This document shows, piece by piece, positions 37,878 through 46,307 of a stretch of 64,000 nt of DNA; within the stretch, counting starts at the first letter, position 1, and every line of letters begins with the position of its first letter. The stretch lies in contig NZ_JAMQCO010000005.1 of assembly GCF_023702225.1 (NCBI RefSeq), positions 248,001-312,000 on the forward strand. The letters run 5' to 3'. Origin of the DNA: Aureimonas altamirensis. Its GTDB lineage: Bacteria > Pseudomonadota > Alphaproteobacteria > Rhizobiales > Rhizobiaceae. Under the pieces are notes generated by a model. The model did no database searches. It was not told the origin of the DNA and saw only the letters and a list, made by a program, of their open reading frames with translations. Made by a program: the position numbers and the translations under genes.

Positions 37878-38603
37878 ATGCAAAGGACGGCAATCGTAAC
37901 CGGTGGCACGCGCGGTATCGGCGCCGCCATCGCCAGGGCGCTTTCGGCGGCGGGCTACAAGGTCGCGGCCAATTACTGCGGCAACGAGGCGGTGGCCGAG
38001 CGCTTCACGGCGGACACGGGAATCGCCACTTTCAAGTGGGACGTATCCGACTACGACTCCTGCGGGCGGGGCATCGCAGCCGTCACGGAAGCGATGGGCC
38101 CGCCGGACATCCTCGTCAACAATGCCGGCATCACGCGCGACGCGATGTTCCACAAGATGACGCCGCAACAGTGGAACGAGGTGGTCGCCACCAATTTGAC
38201 GGGCCTGTTCAACATGAGCCGCCTTGTCTGGGAGGGTATGCGCGAGCGGGAATTCGGCCGTATCGTCAACATTTCGTCGATCAACGGCCAGAAGGGCCAG
38301 ATGGGGCAGGTCAACTACTCGGCTGCCAAGGCCGGCGATATCGGCTTCACCAAGGCGCTAGCCCAGGAAGGCGCCCGCAAGGGCATCACGGTCAACGCCA
38401 TCTGCCCCGGCTATATCGACACCGACATGATGTCGACGATCTCGCAGGATGTCATGCAGAAGCATATCCTTCCGCAAATTCCCGTCGGGCGGCTGGGACA
38501 GGCGGACGAGATCGCCCGCACCGTGCTCTTCCTGGTGGACGAGGATGCCGGCTTCGTCACCGGCTCCACCGTTACGGTGAATGGCGGCCAGTATTTCGCC
38601 TGA
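37878..38603 (+). CDS. phaB: Acetoacetyl-CoA reductase (NADPH)
   Basis: Reduces acetoacetyl-CoA to (R)-3-hydroxybutyryl-CoA. 241 residues, the usual length. TGGTRGIGAAIA at the N-terminus, NNAGITRDAMFHKM, SSINGQKGQMGQVNYSAAK with Ser-Tyr-Lys, and the ending VTVNGGQYFA are typical of PhbB. ATG 37878 is preferred over ATG 37872 because GGAGG sits only about 2 nt from the latter. Confidence 0.95.
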   Translation: MQRTAIVTGGTRGIGAAIARALSAAGYKVAANYCGNEAVAERFTADTGIATFKWDVSDYDSCGRGIAAVTEAMGPPDILVNNAGITRDAMFHKMTPQQWNEVVATNLTGLFNMSRLVWEGMREREFGRIVNISSINGQKGQMGQVNYSAAKAGDIGFTKALAQEGARKGITVNAICPGYIDTDMMSTISQDVMQKHILPQIPVGRLGQADEIARTVLFLVDEDAGFVTGSTVTVNGGQYFA

Positions 38604-38637
38604 GCGCCATCAGGCGCCGCTTCGTCCGCGGCACCCT

Positions 38638-38919
38638 TTATCGAACGGCTTCACCCGTGGCCGGACCCGGTACGGATACGAGGACGTAGCGCTGGCGGCG
38701 GCCGATGATCATCAGCGGTACGCTGGCGAAGGACAGGATGAGCGCGGCGGCGGCAAAAAGCCCGATGAGCGGATTGTCCTCCATCGCCGTCGTGTAGAAC
38801 AACTGGTACGTCTCATACAGGAAGATCGGCGGGCAGAAGGTAAACAGCAAGGCGCCCGCATAGCCATGGGTGCGGAAACGTGTCGTCACCAACGTTTCGT
38901 TGTGGCCGGAAATGGTCAT
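38638..38919 (-). CDS. Small membrane protein, hypothetical
   Basis: 93 residues with two hydrophobic helices (YAGALLFTFCPPIFLYETYQ and LIGLFAAAALILSFASVPLM), a cytoplasmic RRQRY cluster after the second and a polar N-terminus (MTISGHNETLVTTRF). GAGAGGAC precedes ATG 38919. No family recognised. Convergent with phaB; the lipoprotein gene begins 106 nt away on the other strand. Confidence 0.7.
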   Translation of the reverse strand: MTISGHNETLVTTRFRTHGYAGALLFTFCPPIFLYETYQLFYTTAMEDNPLIGLFAAAALILSFASVPLMIIGRRQRYVLVSVPGPATGEAVR

Positions 38920-39025
38920 CTGTCCTCTCGCCTTGTCCTTCGGATCGACAATTTTCCGACCTAAACCTTGCGCCAGCCAATCGAACCCGGCAAGGCGCCG
39001 GACATGGGACAGCGGAGAAACCTCC

Positions 39026-39298
39026 ATGCGCACCTTATCGACAGTCTCAATAGCCGCCCTGCTGCTTTCGGGATGTACCATGGCCGGCGGCGCGACGGCC
39101 TTTCGCGGCGATATCGTCGCCTATGACGACGCCCCCGTGTCGCGCTGCGACAATTATGCACGCCAGACCTATTACAACGCGCTGGAAGACTATTCCGACG
39201 ACGGGGGCAGCCTGTCGTCCCGCCTCATGACGCGGCAGACCGCCGAGCGTGCCGCGGACCGCGCCTATGAGCGGTGCCGCCAGGGCCGGCTGAACTGA
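39026..39298 (+). CDS. Small lipoprotein, hypothetical
   Basis: 90 residues. Signal peptide MRTLSTVSIAALLLSGC with lipobox LLSGC (lipidated Cys17), followed by a short polar domain with two further cysteines (SRCDNYARQ and YERCRQGRL) that could form a disulfide. Probably an envelope lipoprotein. GGAGA at 9 nt before ATG. No family recognised. Confidence 0.75.
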   Translation: MRTLSTVSIAALLLSGCTMAGGATAFRGDIVAYDDAPVSRCDNYARQTYYNALEDYSDDGGSLSSRLMTRQTAERAADRAYERCRQGRLN

Positions 39299-39302
39299 GG
39301 CG

Positions 39303-40031
39303 TCAGCGCATCAGGAGCCCGATGAGCGGCGGCAGGATGACCGATGTCGTGAGCGCGTTCAGGCCCATCGCGATGCCGGCGAAGGCTCCGGCCAGGGAGT
39401 CGACGGTAAAGGCGCGGGCCGTGCCGATGCCGTGCGAAGCCAGCCCGACGGCGAAGCCGCGCGCGGCATAATTGCGGATGCGCAAGGCGTTCATCATCGG
39501 TGTGACGATCAGCGCGCCGATGATCCCCGTCAGGATGCACATGGCGGCCGTCAGCGCCGGCTGGCCGCCGATGGCCTGCGAGATACCCATGGCGACGGGC
39601 GCGGTCGCCGATTTCGGCGCGAGCGACAGGATGGCGACGTCCGGCAGGCGCAGCCACCGCGCCATCAGGACGGTGACGGCGATGGCCGTCGCCGAACCGA
39701 TGACCAACGCGGCCAGCAAGGGGACGAAATTGTCCATGATGACACGCCGTGCGCGGTAGAGCGGGATGGCGAGGGCGACGGTTGCCGGCCCCAGCAGAAA
39801 ATGAACGAACTGCGCACCGTCGAAATAGCTTCGGTACGGCGTGCCAGTCATGGCAAGCAGCGCCGCGACGATGAGGATGGCGATCAACACCGGGTTGGCT
39901 GCGGGATTGCGGCCGGTGCGGATGGCGATCTCGTCGGCGACCAGCCAGGCCAGCAGCGTCACCGTTAGCCAGAGCAGCGGGGATGTGGAGAGGTAGGCCC
40001 ATAGCTCGAAGGGCGTCGGCGTGCCGGTCAT
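39303..40031 (-). CDS. lrgB: LrgB family protein
   Basis: 242-residue multi-helix inner-membrane protein with the family motifs LLGPATVALAIPLY, LAPKSATAPVAMGI and ASHGIGTARAF. LrgB and its partner LrgA were described as murein-hydrolase regulators (holin/antiholin-like); the plant homologue PLGG1 is a glycolate/glycerate transporter, and some bacterial pairs move pyruvate or related acids. The gene overlaps lrgA by 4 nt. Confidence 0.93.
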   Translation of the reverse strand: MTGTPTPFELWAYLSTSPLLWLTVTLLAWLVADEIAIRTGRNPAANPVLIAILIVAALLAMTGTPYRSYFDGAQFVHFLLGPATVALAIPLYRARRVIMDNFVPLLAALVIGSATAIAVTVLMARWLRLPDVAILSLAPKSATAPVAMGISQAIGGQPALTAAMCILTGIIGALIVTPMMNALRIRNYAARGFAVGLASHGIGTARAFTVDSLAGAFAGIAMGLNALTTSVILPPLIGLLMR

Positions 40032-40411
40032 GTGTCGCCGCCGCCCTTCACCAGCCGGTGCACCCACAGGAAGGTGACCACCGTCACCAGCAGCGTCACG
40101 ACCACCGAAACGATGAGGATTGCGGCGAAGGCCGCCGCGTTGCCGGCTAGAAGGCCGAGATGGTCCACGAGGCCGACGCCTGCGGGTACGAACAGAAGCC
40201 CCAGCATGCCGAGAATCTTGTCGGCCACGCCGCCGAGCGCGCCCTCAGGCCGCGCGTCGAGCACGGCGCCGCCGCGTCTGCCCACCGCCAGAAGCAGGGC
40301 GAACAGGATCAGCAACCCGATGACGGGACCGGGTACGGGCAGGGCGAAGCCCCGCGCGACGGCTTCGCCGGCAAGTTGGCATGCGAGTATGAGGGCGATG
40401 GGTTTCAGCAT
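40028..40411 (-). CDS. lrgA: CidA/LrgA family protein
   Basis: 127-residue membrane protein with about four helices: LALILACQLAGEAVAR-like start (MLKPIALILACQLAGEA), LPVPGPVIGLLILF, LLFVPAGVGLVDH and a final hydrophobic segment before WVHRLVKGGGD. Partner of LrgB, overlapping by 4 nt. Start placed at ATG 40411 (GGGAG at 11 nt); a TTG at 40441 would add ten residues. The LysR gene lies 54 nt upstream on the same strand. Confidence 0.88.
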   Translation of the reverse strand: MLKPIALILACQLAGEAVARGFALPVPGPVIGLLILFALLLAVGRRGGAVLDARPEGALGGVADKILGMLGLLFVPAGVGLVDHLGLLAGNAAAFAAILIVSVVVTLLVTVVTFLWVHRLVKGGGDT

Positions 40412-40465
40412 CTGGGCGAGGGCTCCCGGGAAACGCTCCAAGCGATGGCGGCAGGCGATGGAAGC

Positions 40466-41386
40466 TCAGCCGGAGAGGATCGGGCGCGCCATGAACATGT
40501 CCTCGAAGGCTGCGGCCTCCCGCCGGATGAAGTCGCGGACGACGCGGATGCGAGGCGCATCCGCCAGGTCTTCACGGCACGATAGCCAGTATTCGCGCTC
40601 GATATGCAACTCCTGCGGCAGTACCGGCGCCAGTTGCGGATAACCGCGCGCGATGAAATAGGGCAGGATGGTCATGCCATAGCCCGCCAGCCCCGCCGCG
40701 AGTTGGGCGATGATGCTGGAACTCTGATAGCCGGCGCGTTTGCCGGGCAGGATATCGCGCAGATAATCCAGCCCCGGCGCGAAGATCATGTCGTCGATAT
40801 AACCGGCAAGGGGATGCTCCATCGCGTCGGCGCGGCTGCGGATGGGCGGATGCGATTCGAGATAGGATCGGCTGGCATAGACGAGCAGGCGATAGCGCGC
40901 GATCTTCTCCACCTGATAGGGCCCGGAGGCCGGCGGATGCAGGGCGACGGAGATGTCGGCCTCGCGCCGCGACAGGGACAGGATCTGCTGCAGCGTCATG
41001 AACTCGACCAGAAGACCGGGATTGCGCGCGGCGAAGTCCGGCAGGCGCGACGACAGGAAGAAACTGCCGAACCCCTCTGGCGTCGAAAGACGGATGACGC
41101 CACGCAGGGCCGCCTTCTCGCCCGAGATGGTTTCGTGCAGCCCGTCCGCGGTCTGCTCCATCGCCTGCGCGTGGGCGACGAGGCGCTCTCCGACGCCGGT
41201 CAGCGTATAGCCGCGCGGCGAGCGCTCGAAGAGGCGAAGCGACAGGGATTGCTCGAGCCTGTCGATCCGCCGCGACACGGTGACGTGGTTGCTCCGCAGG
41301 CGACGCGCCGCCGACGAGAGCTGGCCTGTCTGCGCAACCGCCAGAAAATACCGCAGATCGTCCCAATCGAAACCGGCCCCGGCCAT
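40466..41386 (-). CDS. LysR family transcriptional regulator
   Basis: 306 residues. N-terminal HTH (DDLRYFLAVAQTGQLSSAARR, then SNHVTVSRRIDRLEQSL), followed by a LysR substrate domain (VIRLSTPEGFGSFFLSSRLP). Start MAGAGFDWDD at 41386 follows family pattern; ATG 41449 would extend into the shared promoter. It is divergent from the importer operon across 280 nt that contain a repeat array, and co-directional with lrgAB, so it may control either. The effector is unknown. Confidence 0.9.
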   Translation of the reverse strand: MAGAGFDWDDLRYFLAVAQTGQLSSAARRLRSNHVTVSRRIDRLEQSLSLRLFERSPRGYTLTGVGERLVAHAQAMEQTADGLHETISGEKAALRGVIRLSTPEGFGSFFLSSRLPDFAARNPGLLVEFMTLQQILSLSRREADISVALHPPASGPYQVEKIARYRLLVYASRSYLESHPPIRSRADAMEHPLAGYIDDMIFAPGLDYLRDILPGKRAGYQSSSIIAQLAAGLAGYGMTILPYFIARGYPQLAPVLPQELHIEREYWLSCREDLADAPRIRVVRDFIRREAAAFEDMFMARPILSG

Positions 41387-41399
41387 GCAACCACGCTTT

Positions 41400-41439
41400 C
41401 GTACAATTGCCTGTACGAAACCGTACATTTCCTGTGCGG
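41400..41439. promoter_or_regulatory. Alternating CGTACA/TGTACG repeats, probable LysR operator
   Basis: CGTACA (41400-41405), six bases, TGTACG (41412-41417), four bases, CGTACA (41422-41427), five bases, TGTGCG (41433-41438). TGTACG-AAAC-CGTACA is a perfect inverted repeat. The array begins 14 nt upstream of the LysR start and lies about 230 nt from the importer's first gene, where LysR proteins usually bind. Confidence 0.55.
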
Positions 41440-41666
41440 AAAATTCCATATGCGACGCAGCATGCCGATGCTAGCCTTTGGAACAGAGGTTGTGGCCGGT
41501 TCATCGCAGGAAACGGAGCCGCCCAATTCTCAGCCCGATCGCGACACAGAGCGCGGCGGGCGCCGGGAGGATGACGTATCGTGGCGCTCGACGCCGCGCC
41601 GCGGCCTTGGCCGCGACACTGCATCTCCCGTGGACCTGAGATCGTGGCACCCGGGAGGCTTCCTCA

Positions 41667-42872
41667 ATGAACAAACTGTCCGTCCTCACTGCAGCCCTGC
41701 TGGCAGCCGTCGCCATGCCGGCGATGGCGCAGATATCCGACGATGTCGTCAAGATCGGCATCCTCAACGACCAGTCCGGCGTCTATGCCGATTTCGGCGG
41801 CCGCTGGTCCTACGAGGCGGCCCTGATGGCTGTGGAAGATTTCGGCGGAACCGTGAACGGCGCCAAGATCGAGGTGATCACCGCCGATCACCAGAACAAG
41901 CCGGACGTCGCCTCCAACATCGCCCGCCAGTGGTACGATACGGAGAATGTCGACACCATCATGGAACTGACGACATCCTCGGTGGCGCTTGCCGTGCAGG
42001 GCCTGTCCAAGGAAAAGAAGAAGATCACCATGGCGACCGGGCCGGCCACGACGGCGCTGACCGGCGAGCAGTGCAGCCCCTATGGCTTCCATTGGGCCTA
42101 CGACACGCATGCATTGGCGGTCGGCACCGGCGGCGCCCTGGTGGAACAGGGCGGCGATACCTGGTTTTTCCTGACGGCGGACTACGCCTTCGGTTATTCG
42201 CTGGAAGAGCAGACGACGAAATTCGTCACCGAACACGGCGGCCAGGTGCTCGGCTCGGTCCGCCATCCGCTGTCGAACACCGACTATTCCTCCTTCCTGC
42301 TGCAGGCGCAGGCATCCGGCGCCAAGGTGATCGGCATGGCCAATGCCGGCCTGGATACGGCCAACACCGTCAAGCAGGCATCGGAATTCGGCATCGTGCA
42401 GGGCGGCCAGAAACTGGCTGCGCTGCTGTTCACGCTGGCGGAGGTGCATGGCCTCGGCTTGCAGGCGGCACAGGGGATCACCCTGACCGAAGGCTTCTAC
42501 TGGGACCGTGACGACGAGAGCCGCGAATTCTCGCAACGCTTCTTCGAGCGCACGCAGCGCATGCCGAACATGGTGCAGGCCGGCACCTACTCCACCGTTA
42601 CCCAGTATCTGAAGGCCATCGAGAAGGCCGGCACCGACGAGACGGAAGCAGTCGCCAAAGCGCTGCACGAAATGCCGGTGGACGACGTGTTCGGGCGCGG
42701 CGGCAAGGTTTTGCCCAATGGGCGCATGGTCTACGACATGTACCTGATGGAAGTGAAGTCGCCGGAGGAAAGCACCAAGCCGTGGGATTACTACAAGGTG
42801 CTTGCAACCATCCCCGGAGACCAGGCCTACCTGTCCGCAGAGGAAAGCGGCTGCCCGCTCGTGACGCAGTAA
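41667..42872 (+). CDS. ABC transporter substrate-binding protein (branched-chain amino acid type)
   Basis: 401 residues, periplasmic. Signal peptide 1-21 (KLSVLTAALLAAVAMPAMA), then a type I periplasmic-binding fold: VVKIGILNDQSGVYADFGG, EVITADHQNKPDVASNIARQ, and TDYSSFLLQAQASGAKVIG. Shine-Dalgarno GGGAGG at 8 nt. First gene of a seven-gene run with two ATPases, two permeases and two dehydrogenases. The Leu/Ile/Val-type fold is also used for amides, urea and aromatic acids, so specificity is open. Confidence 0.93.
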   Translation: MNKLSVLTAALLAAVAMPAMAQISDDVVKIGILNDQSGVYADFGGRWSYEAALMAVEDFGGTVNGAKIEVITADHQNKPDVASNIARQWYDTENVDTIMELTTSSVALAVQGLSKEKKKITMATGPATTALTGEQCSPYGFHWAYDTHALAVGTGGALVEQGGDTWFFLTADYAFGYSLEEQTTKFVTEHGGQVLGSVRHPLSNTDYSSFLLQAQASGAKVIGMANAGLDTANTVKQASEFGIVQGGQKLAALLFTLAEVHGLGLQAAQGITLTEGFYWDRDDESREFSQRFFERTQRMPNMVQAGTYSTVTQYLKAIEKAGTDETEAVAKALHEMPVDDVFGRGGKVLPNGRMVYDMYLMEVKSPEESTKPWDYYKVLATIPGDQAYLSAEESGCPLVTQ

Positions 42873-42878
42873 AGCGAC

Positions 42879-43685
42879 ATGGGGGCGCCGATGATTCGCG
42901 AGCGGGACACGACCGATGCGGCAGAGACCGGCGAGGCAGGAGCGGTGCTCCTGTCCTGCCGCGGGCTGCGCCGTGACTTCGGAGGGTTCACCGCCGTCAA
43001 CAATGTCGATCTCGATGTGCGGCACGGGCAGGTCCATGCCCTGATCGGCCCCAACGGCGCCGGCAAGACGACGGTCTTCAACCTCCTGACCAAGTTCCTG
43101 CAGCCGACCAGGGGGCAGATCACCTTCGACGGCCAGGACATCACGCGTGCCTCGCCCTCCTCCGTGGCGCGCAAGGGGCTTGTCCGCTCCTTCCAGATCT
43201 CGGCCACCTTTCCTCACCTGACGGTTCTCGAAAACGTCCGGGTGGCGCTGCAGCGGCCGCGCGGCCTGGCTACACAGTTCTGGCGGCCGGTGTCTGCCCT
43301 CGACGTGTTGAACGCGCGGGCGCTCGAACTTCTCGAAGAAGTGGGATTGGCGGAAGCGCGAAACGCGCTGGCTGCCGATCTCTCCTACGGGCGCAAGCGC
43401 GTTCTGGAGATCGCCACGACCCTGGCGCTCGACCCGAAGGTCCTGCTGCTCGACGAACCGATGGCCGGCATGGGGCAGGAGGATATCGGAACGGTATCGG
43501 AGCTCATCCGGCGCGTCGGGCGGGAACGCGCCGTGCTGATGGTGGAGCATAATCTGAAGGTGGTCGCCAATCTGTGCCAGCGGATCACCGTGCTCCAGCG
43601 CGGCGAAATCCTGGCGGCCGGAGATTACCGGACGGTCTCCGGCGATCCGCGCGTTCGAAGCGCCTATATGGGAACACAGGAATGA
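42879..43685 (+). CDS. ABC transporter ATP-binding protein, LivG type
   Basis: 268 residues. Walker A GPNGAGKTTVFN, Q-loop at RSFQISATFPHLTV, signature LSYGRKRVLE (a variant of LSGGQ, usual in LivG), Walker B LLLDEPMAGMG and H-loop MVEHNL. Six nt after the binding protein and overlapping the LivF gene by 4 nt. ATG 42891 is an alternative start; neither has a strong ribosome-binding site. Confidence 0.95.
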   Translation: MGAPMIRERDTTDAAETGEAGAVLLSCRGLRRDFGGFTAVNNVDLDVRHGQVHALIGPNGAGKTTVFNLLTKFLQPTRGQITFDGQDITRASPSSVARKGLVRSFQISATFPHLTVLENVRVALQRPRGLATQFWRPVSALDVLNARALELLEEVGLAEARNALAADLSYGRKRVLEIATTLALDPKVLLLDEPMAGMGQEDIGTVSELIRRVGRERAVLMVEHNLKVVANLCQRITVLQRGEILAAGDYRTVSGDPRVRSAYMGTQE

Positions 43686-44422
43686 GCCACGCCGCCACCT
43701 CCCATCGATCGACCGATGCAGGGCATGCCCTCCTTTCGGTGCGCGGCCTGAATGCCTGGTACGGCGAAAGCCATGCGCTGCACGGGGTGGACCTCGACAT
43801 CGCCAGCGGCGAGACGATCACGCTGATCGGCCGCAACGGCGTCGGAAAGACCACCACCCTGCGCGCCATCATGGGCATAATCCCCAAACGCACCGGCGCC
43901 ATCCGCTTCGACGGGCGCGACATGATGCCCGTGCCGCTGCATCGCACCGCCCATCACGGCATCGGCTTCGTGCCGGAAGAGCGCGGCATCTTCGCCTCGT
44001 TGACAGTCGAGGAGAACCTCACCTTGCCCCCGGTCGTCGGCAAGGGCGGCATGAGCCTCGACGAGATCTACGATCTCTTCCCGAACCTGCATGAGCGGCG
44101 CGGCTCGGGCGGCACGAAGCTGTCGGGTGGCGAGCAGCAGATGCTGGCCATCGCGCGCATCCTGCGGTCCGGCGTGCGCCTTCTCCTGCTGGACGAGCCC
44201 ACCGAAGGGCTGGCTCCGGTGATCGTGGAGCGGATCGGCGAAATCCTGATCGAACTGAAGAAGCGCGGGCTGACCGTCCTGCTGGTGGAGCAGAACTTTC
44301 GCTTCGCGGCGCGCGTCGCCGACCGCTTCTACCTGATGGACCACGGCACGGTGGTGGACAGTTTCGCCACGCGGGATCTTGCCCATCACCAGCAACGCCT
44401 GAACGAAGTGCTGGGAGTCTGA
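43682..44422 (+). CDS. ABC transporter ATP-binding protein, LivF type
   Basis: 246 residues. Walker A GRNGVGKTTTLR, LSGGEQQMLAIARIL signature, Walker B LLLLDEPTEGLAP (the LivF form) and H-loop LVEQNFRFA. ATGA overlap with the LivG gene. Second ATPase of the importer. Confidence 0.95.
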   Translation: MSHAATSHRSTDAGHALLSVRGLNAWYGESHALHGVDLDIASGETITLIGRNGVGKTTTLRAIMGIIPKRTGAIRFDGRDMMPVPLHRTAHHGIGFVPEERGIFASLTVEENLTLPPVVGKGGMSLDEIYDLFPNLHERRGSGGTKLSGGEQQMLAIARILRSGVRLLLLDEPTEGLAPVIVERIGEILIELKKRGLTVLLVEQNFRFAARVADRFYLMDHGTVVDSFATRDLAHHQQRLNEVLGV

Positions 44423-44426
44423 GCGC

Positions 44427-45311
44427 ATGACCATGATCTTCGGCGTGCCCGTCCAGGCCCTCATGGGGCAATTGCTTGTCGGGCTCATCAACGGCTCCTT
44501 CTATGCCATGCTCAGCCTCGGCCTCGCCGTCATCTTCGGCCTGCTGCGCATCATCAACTTCGCCCATGGCGCGCAATACATGCTGGGCGCTTTCGCCGGC
44601 TATCTCCTGCTGGCCTATGGCGGCATCGGCTTCTGGCCTTCGCTCATCCTGGCGCCCTTGATCGTCGGGCTGACCGGAGCGCTCATCGAAAGGCTCGCCC
44701 TGTCGCGTCTGTACGACCTCGACCACCTCTACGGGCTGCTGTTCACCTTCGGCCTCGCGCTCGTGCTCGAAGGAACGTTCCGCTACTATTTCGGGGCGTC
44801 CGGGCAGCCTTACGCGCCGCCGCCGCAACTGGCGGGCGGCACCAACCTCGGCTTCATGTTCCTGCCCAACTATCGCGGCTTCATCGTCGTCGCCTCGCTG
44901 ATCGTATGCCTGGCGACATGGCTTCTGATCGAGAAGACCAAGCTGGGCGCCTATCTGCGCGCGGCGACCGAGAACCCGACCCTGGTGCGCGCCTTCGGCA
45001 TCAACGTGCCGCTGCTCTTGACCTTCACCTACGGGCTCGGCGCGGCGCTGGCCGGGCTGACCGGCATTCTCGCCGCGCCCGTCTATCAGGTCAGCCCGCT
45101 GATGGGCTCCAACATCATCATCATCGTCTTCGCCGTCGTCGTCGTCGGCGGCATGGGGTCGATCGGCGGGGCCATCGTAACCGGTTATCTGCTCGGCCTC
45201 TGCGAAGGGCTGACGAAAGTCTTCTATCCGGAGGCGTCCAACATCGTCATCTTCGTCATCATGGCGCTGGTGCTGCTGGTGCGGCCCGCCGGCCTGTTCG
45301 GGAGGGCCTGA
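44427..45311 (+). CDS. ABC transporter permease, LivH type
   Basis: 294-residue integral membrane protein, about eight helices. LINGSFYAMLSLGLAVIFGL, RIINFAHGAQYMLGAF and VVVVGGMGSIGGAIVTGYLLG are the LivH landmarks; the last includes the ATPase-contacting loop. GGGAG upstream of ATG. Confidence 0.95.
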   Translation: MTMIFGVPVQALMGQLLVGLINGSFYAMLSLGLAVIFGLLRIINFAHGAQYMLGAFAGYLLLAYGGIGFWPSLILAPLIVGLTGALIERLALSRLYDLDHLYGLLFTFGLALVLEGTFRYYFGASGQPYAPPPQLAGGTNLGFMFLPNYRGFIVVASLIVCLATWLLIEKTKLGAYLRAATENPTLVRAFGINVPLLLTFTYGLGAALAGLTGILAAPVYQVSPLMGSNIIIIVFAVVVVGGMGSIGGAIVTGYLLGLCEGLTKVFYPEASNIVIFVIMALVLLVRPAGLFGRA

Positions 45312-45313
45312 CA

Positions 45314-46303
45314 ATGGCAAACGCAACTTACGGCGTGGCCGCCGTCGAACGCCGGGGCATGGCGCCGGCGCGGCTGGCGCTGTTGGCCATCGCCATCGGA
45401 GCCCTCATCCTCGCGCCGATGGGCTTCTACCCCGTTTTCCTGATGAAGCTCCTGTGCTTCGCGCTGTTCGCATCGGCGTTCAACCTGCTGCTCGGCTATA
45501 CCGGCCTCCTGTCCTTCGGGCATGCGGCCTTCTTCGGCGGGGCCGCCTATTTCACCGCCCATGCGGTGAAGGTCTGGGGCCTGTCGCCCGAACTCGGCAT
45601 CCTGGTCGGCATGGCAGGCGCCGCCGTACTCGGCCTCGTCATGGGCTTTCTGGCGATCCGCAGGCAGGGCATCTACTTCGCCATGGTGACGCTGGCGCTG
45701 GCGCAGATGTTCTTCTTCTTCTGCCTGCAGGCGCCCTTCACCCACGGAGAGGACGGCATCCAGGCGGTGCCGAGGGGCATGCTGTTCGGCTTCATCGATC
45801 TCGGTCAGAGCCTCAACATGTACTATTTCGTGCTTGCGGCCTTCCTGATCGGCATGTTCGCCATCCACCGCATCGTGCATTCGCCCTTCGGCATGATCAT
45901 GAAGTCGATCCGCGAAAACGAGAGCCGCGCCATCTCGCTCGGCTACTCGGTCAATTCCTACAAGCTCGCGGCCTTCGTGATGTCCGCGACGCTGGCCGGG
46001 CTGGCGGGCTCCGTCAAGGCGCTGGTCTTCCAGTTCGCGACCCTGACGGACGTCGCCTGGCAGATGTCCGGCGAAGTCATCCTGATGACGCTGCTCGGGG
46101 GCATCGGCACCATGCTCGGCCCGTTCTTCGGCGCGGCCATCGTGGTGACCCTGCAGAACTATCTGGCCACCTCGGCCTTTCCCGTCACCATCATTACCGG
46201 CCTGATCTTCATGATATGCGTGCTGGTGTTCCGGCGCGGCATCGTAGGCGAGTTCCAGAACTCCAGATTCGGCCGGCGCCTCATGGAGCGTCTCGGCGCC
46301 TGA
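45314..46303 (+). CDS. ABC transporter permease, LivM type
   Basis: 329 residues. LLGYTGLLSFGHAAFFGGAA, FMAIRRQGIYFAMVTLALAQ-like (FLAIRRQGIYFAMVTLALAQ), IRENESRAISLGYSVNSYKL and LLGGIGTMLGPFFGAA are typical. GGAGG before ATG 45314, 2 nt after the LivH stop. The C-terminus lacks an ATPase fusion. Confidence 0.95.
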   Translation: MANATYGVAAVERRGMAPARLALLAIAIGALILAPMGFYPVFLMKLLCFALFASAFNLLLGYTGLLSFGHAAFFGGAAYFTAHAVKVWGLSPELGILVGMAGAAVLGLVMGFLAIRRQGIYFAMVTLALAQMFFFFCLQAPFTHGEDGIQAVPRGMLFGFIDLGQSLNMYYFVLAAFLIGMFAIHRIVHSPFGMIMKSIRENESRAISLGYSVNSYKLAAFVMSATLAGLAGSVKALVFQFATLTDVAWQMSGEVILMTLLGGIGTMLGPFFGAAIVVTLQNYLATSAFPVTIITGLIFMICVLVFRRGIVGEFQNSRFGRRLMERLGA

Positions 46304-46307
46304 TCTC

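Noticed and set aside
38604-38617. GCGCC/GGCGC hairpin after phaB
   Set aside because: Only 5 bp with no T-run; too weak to call a terminator.
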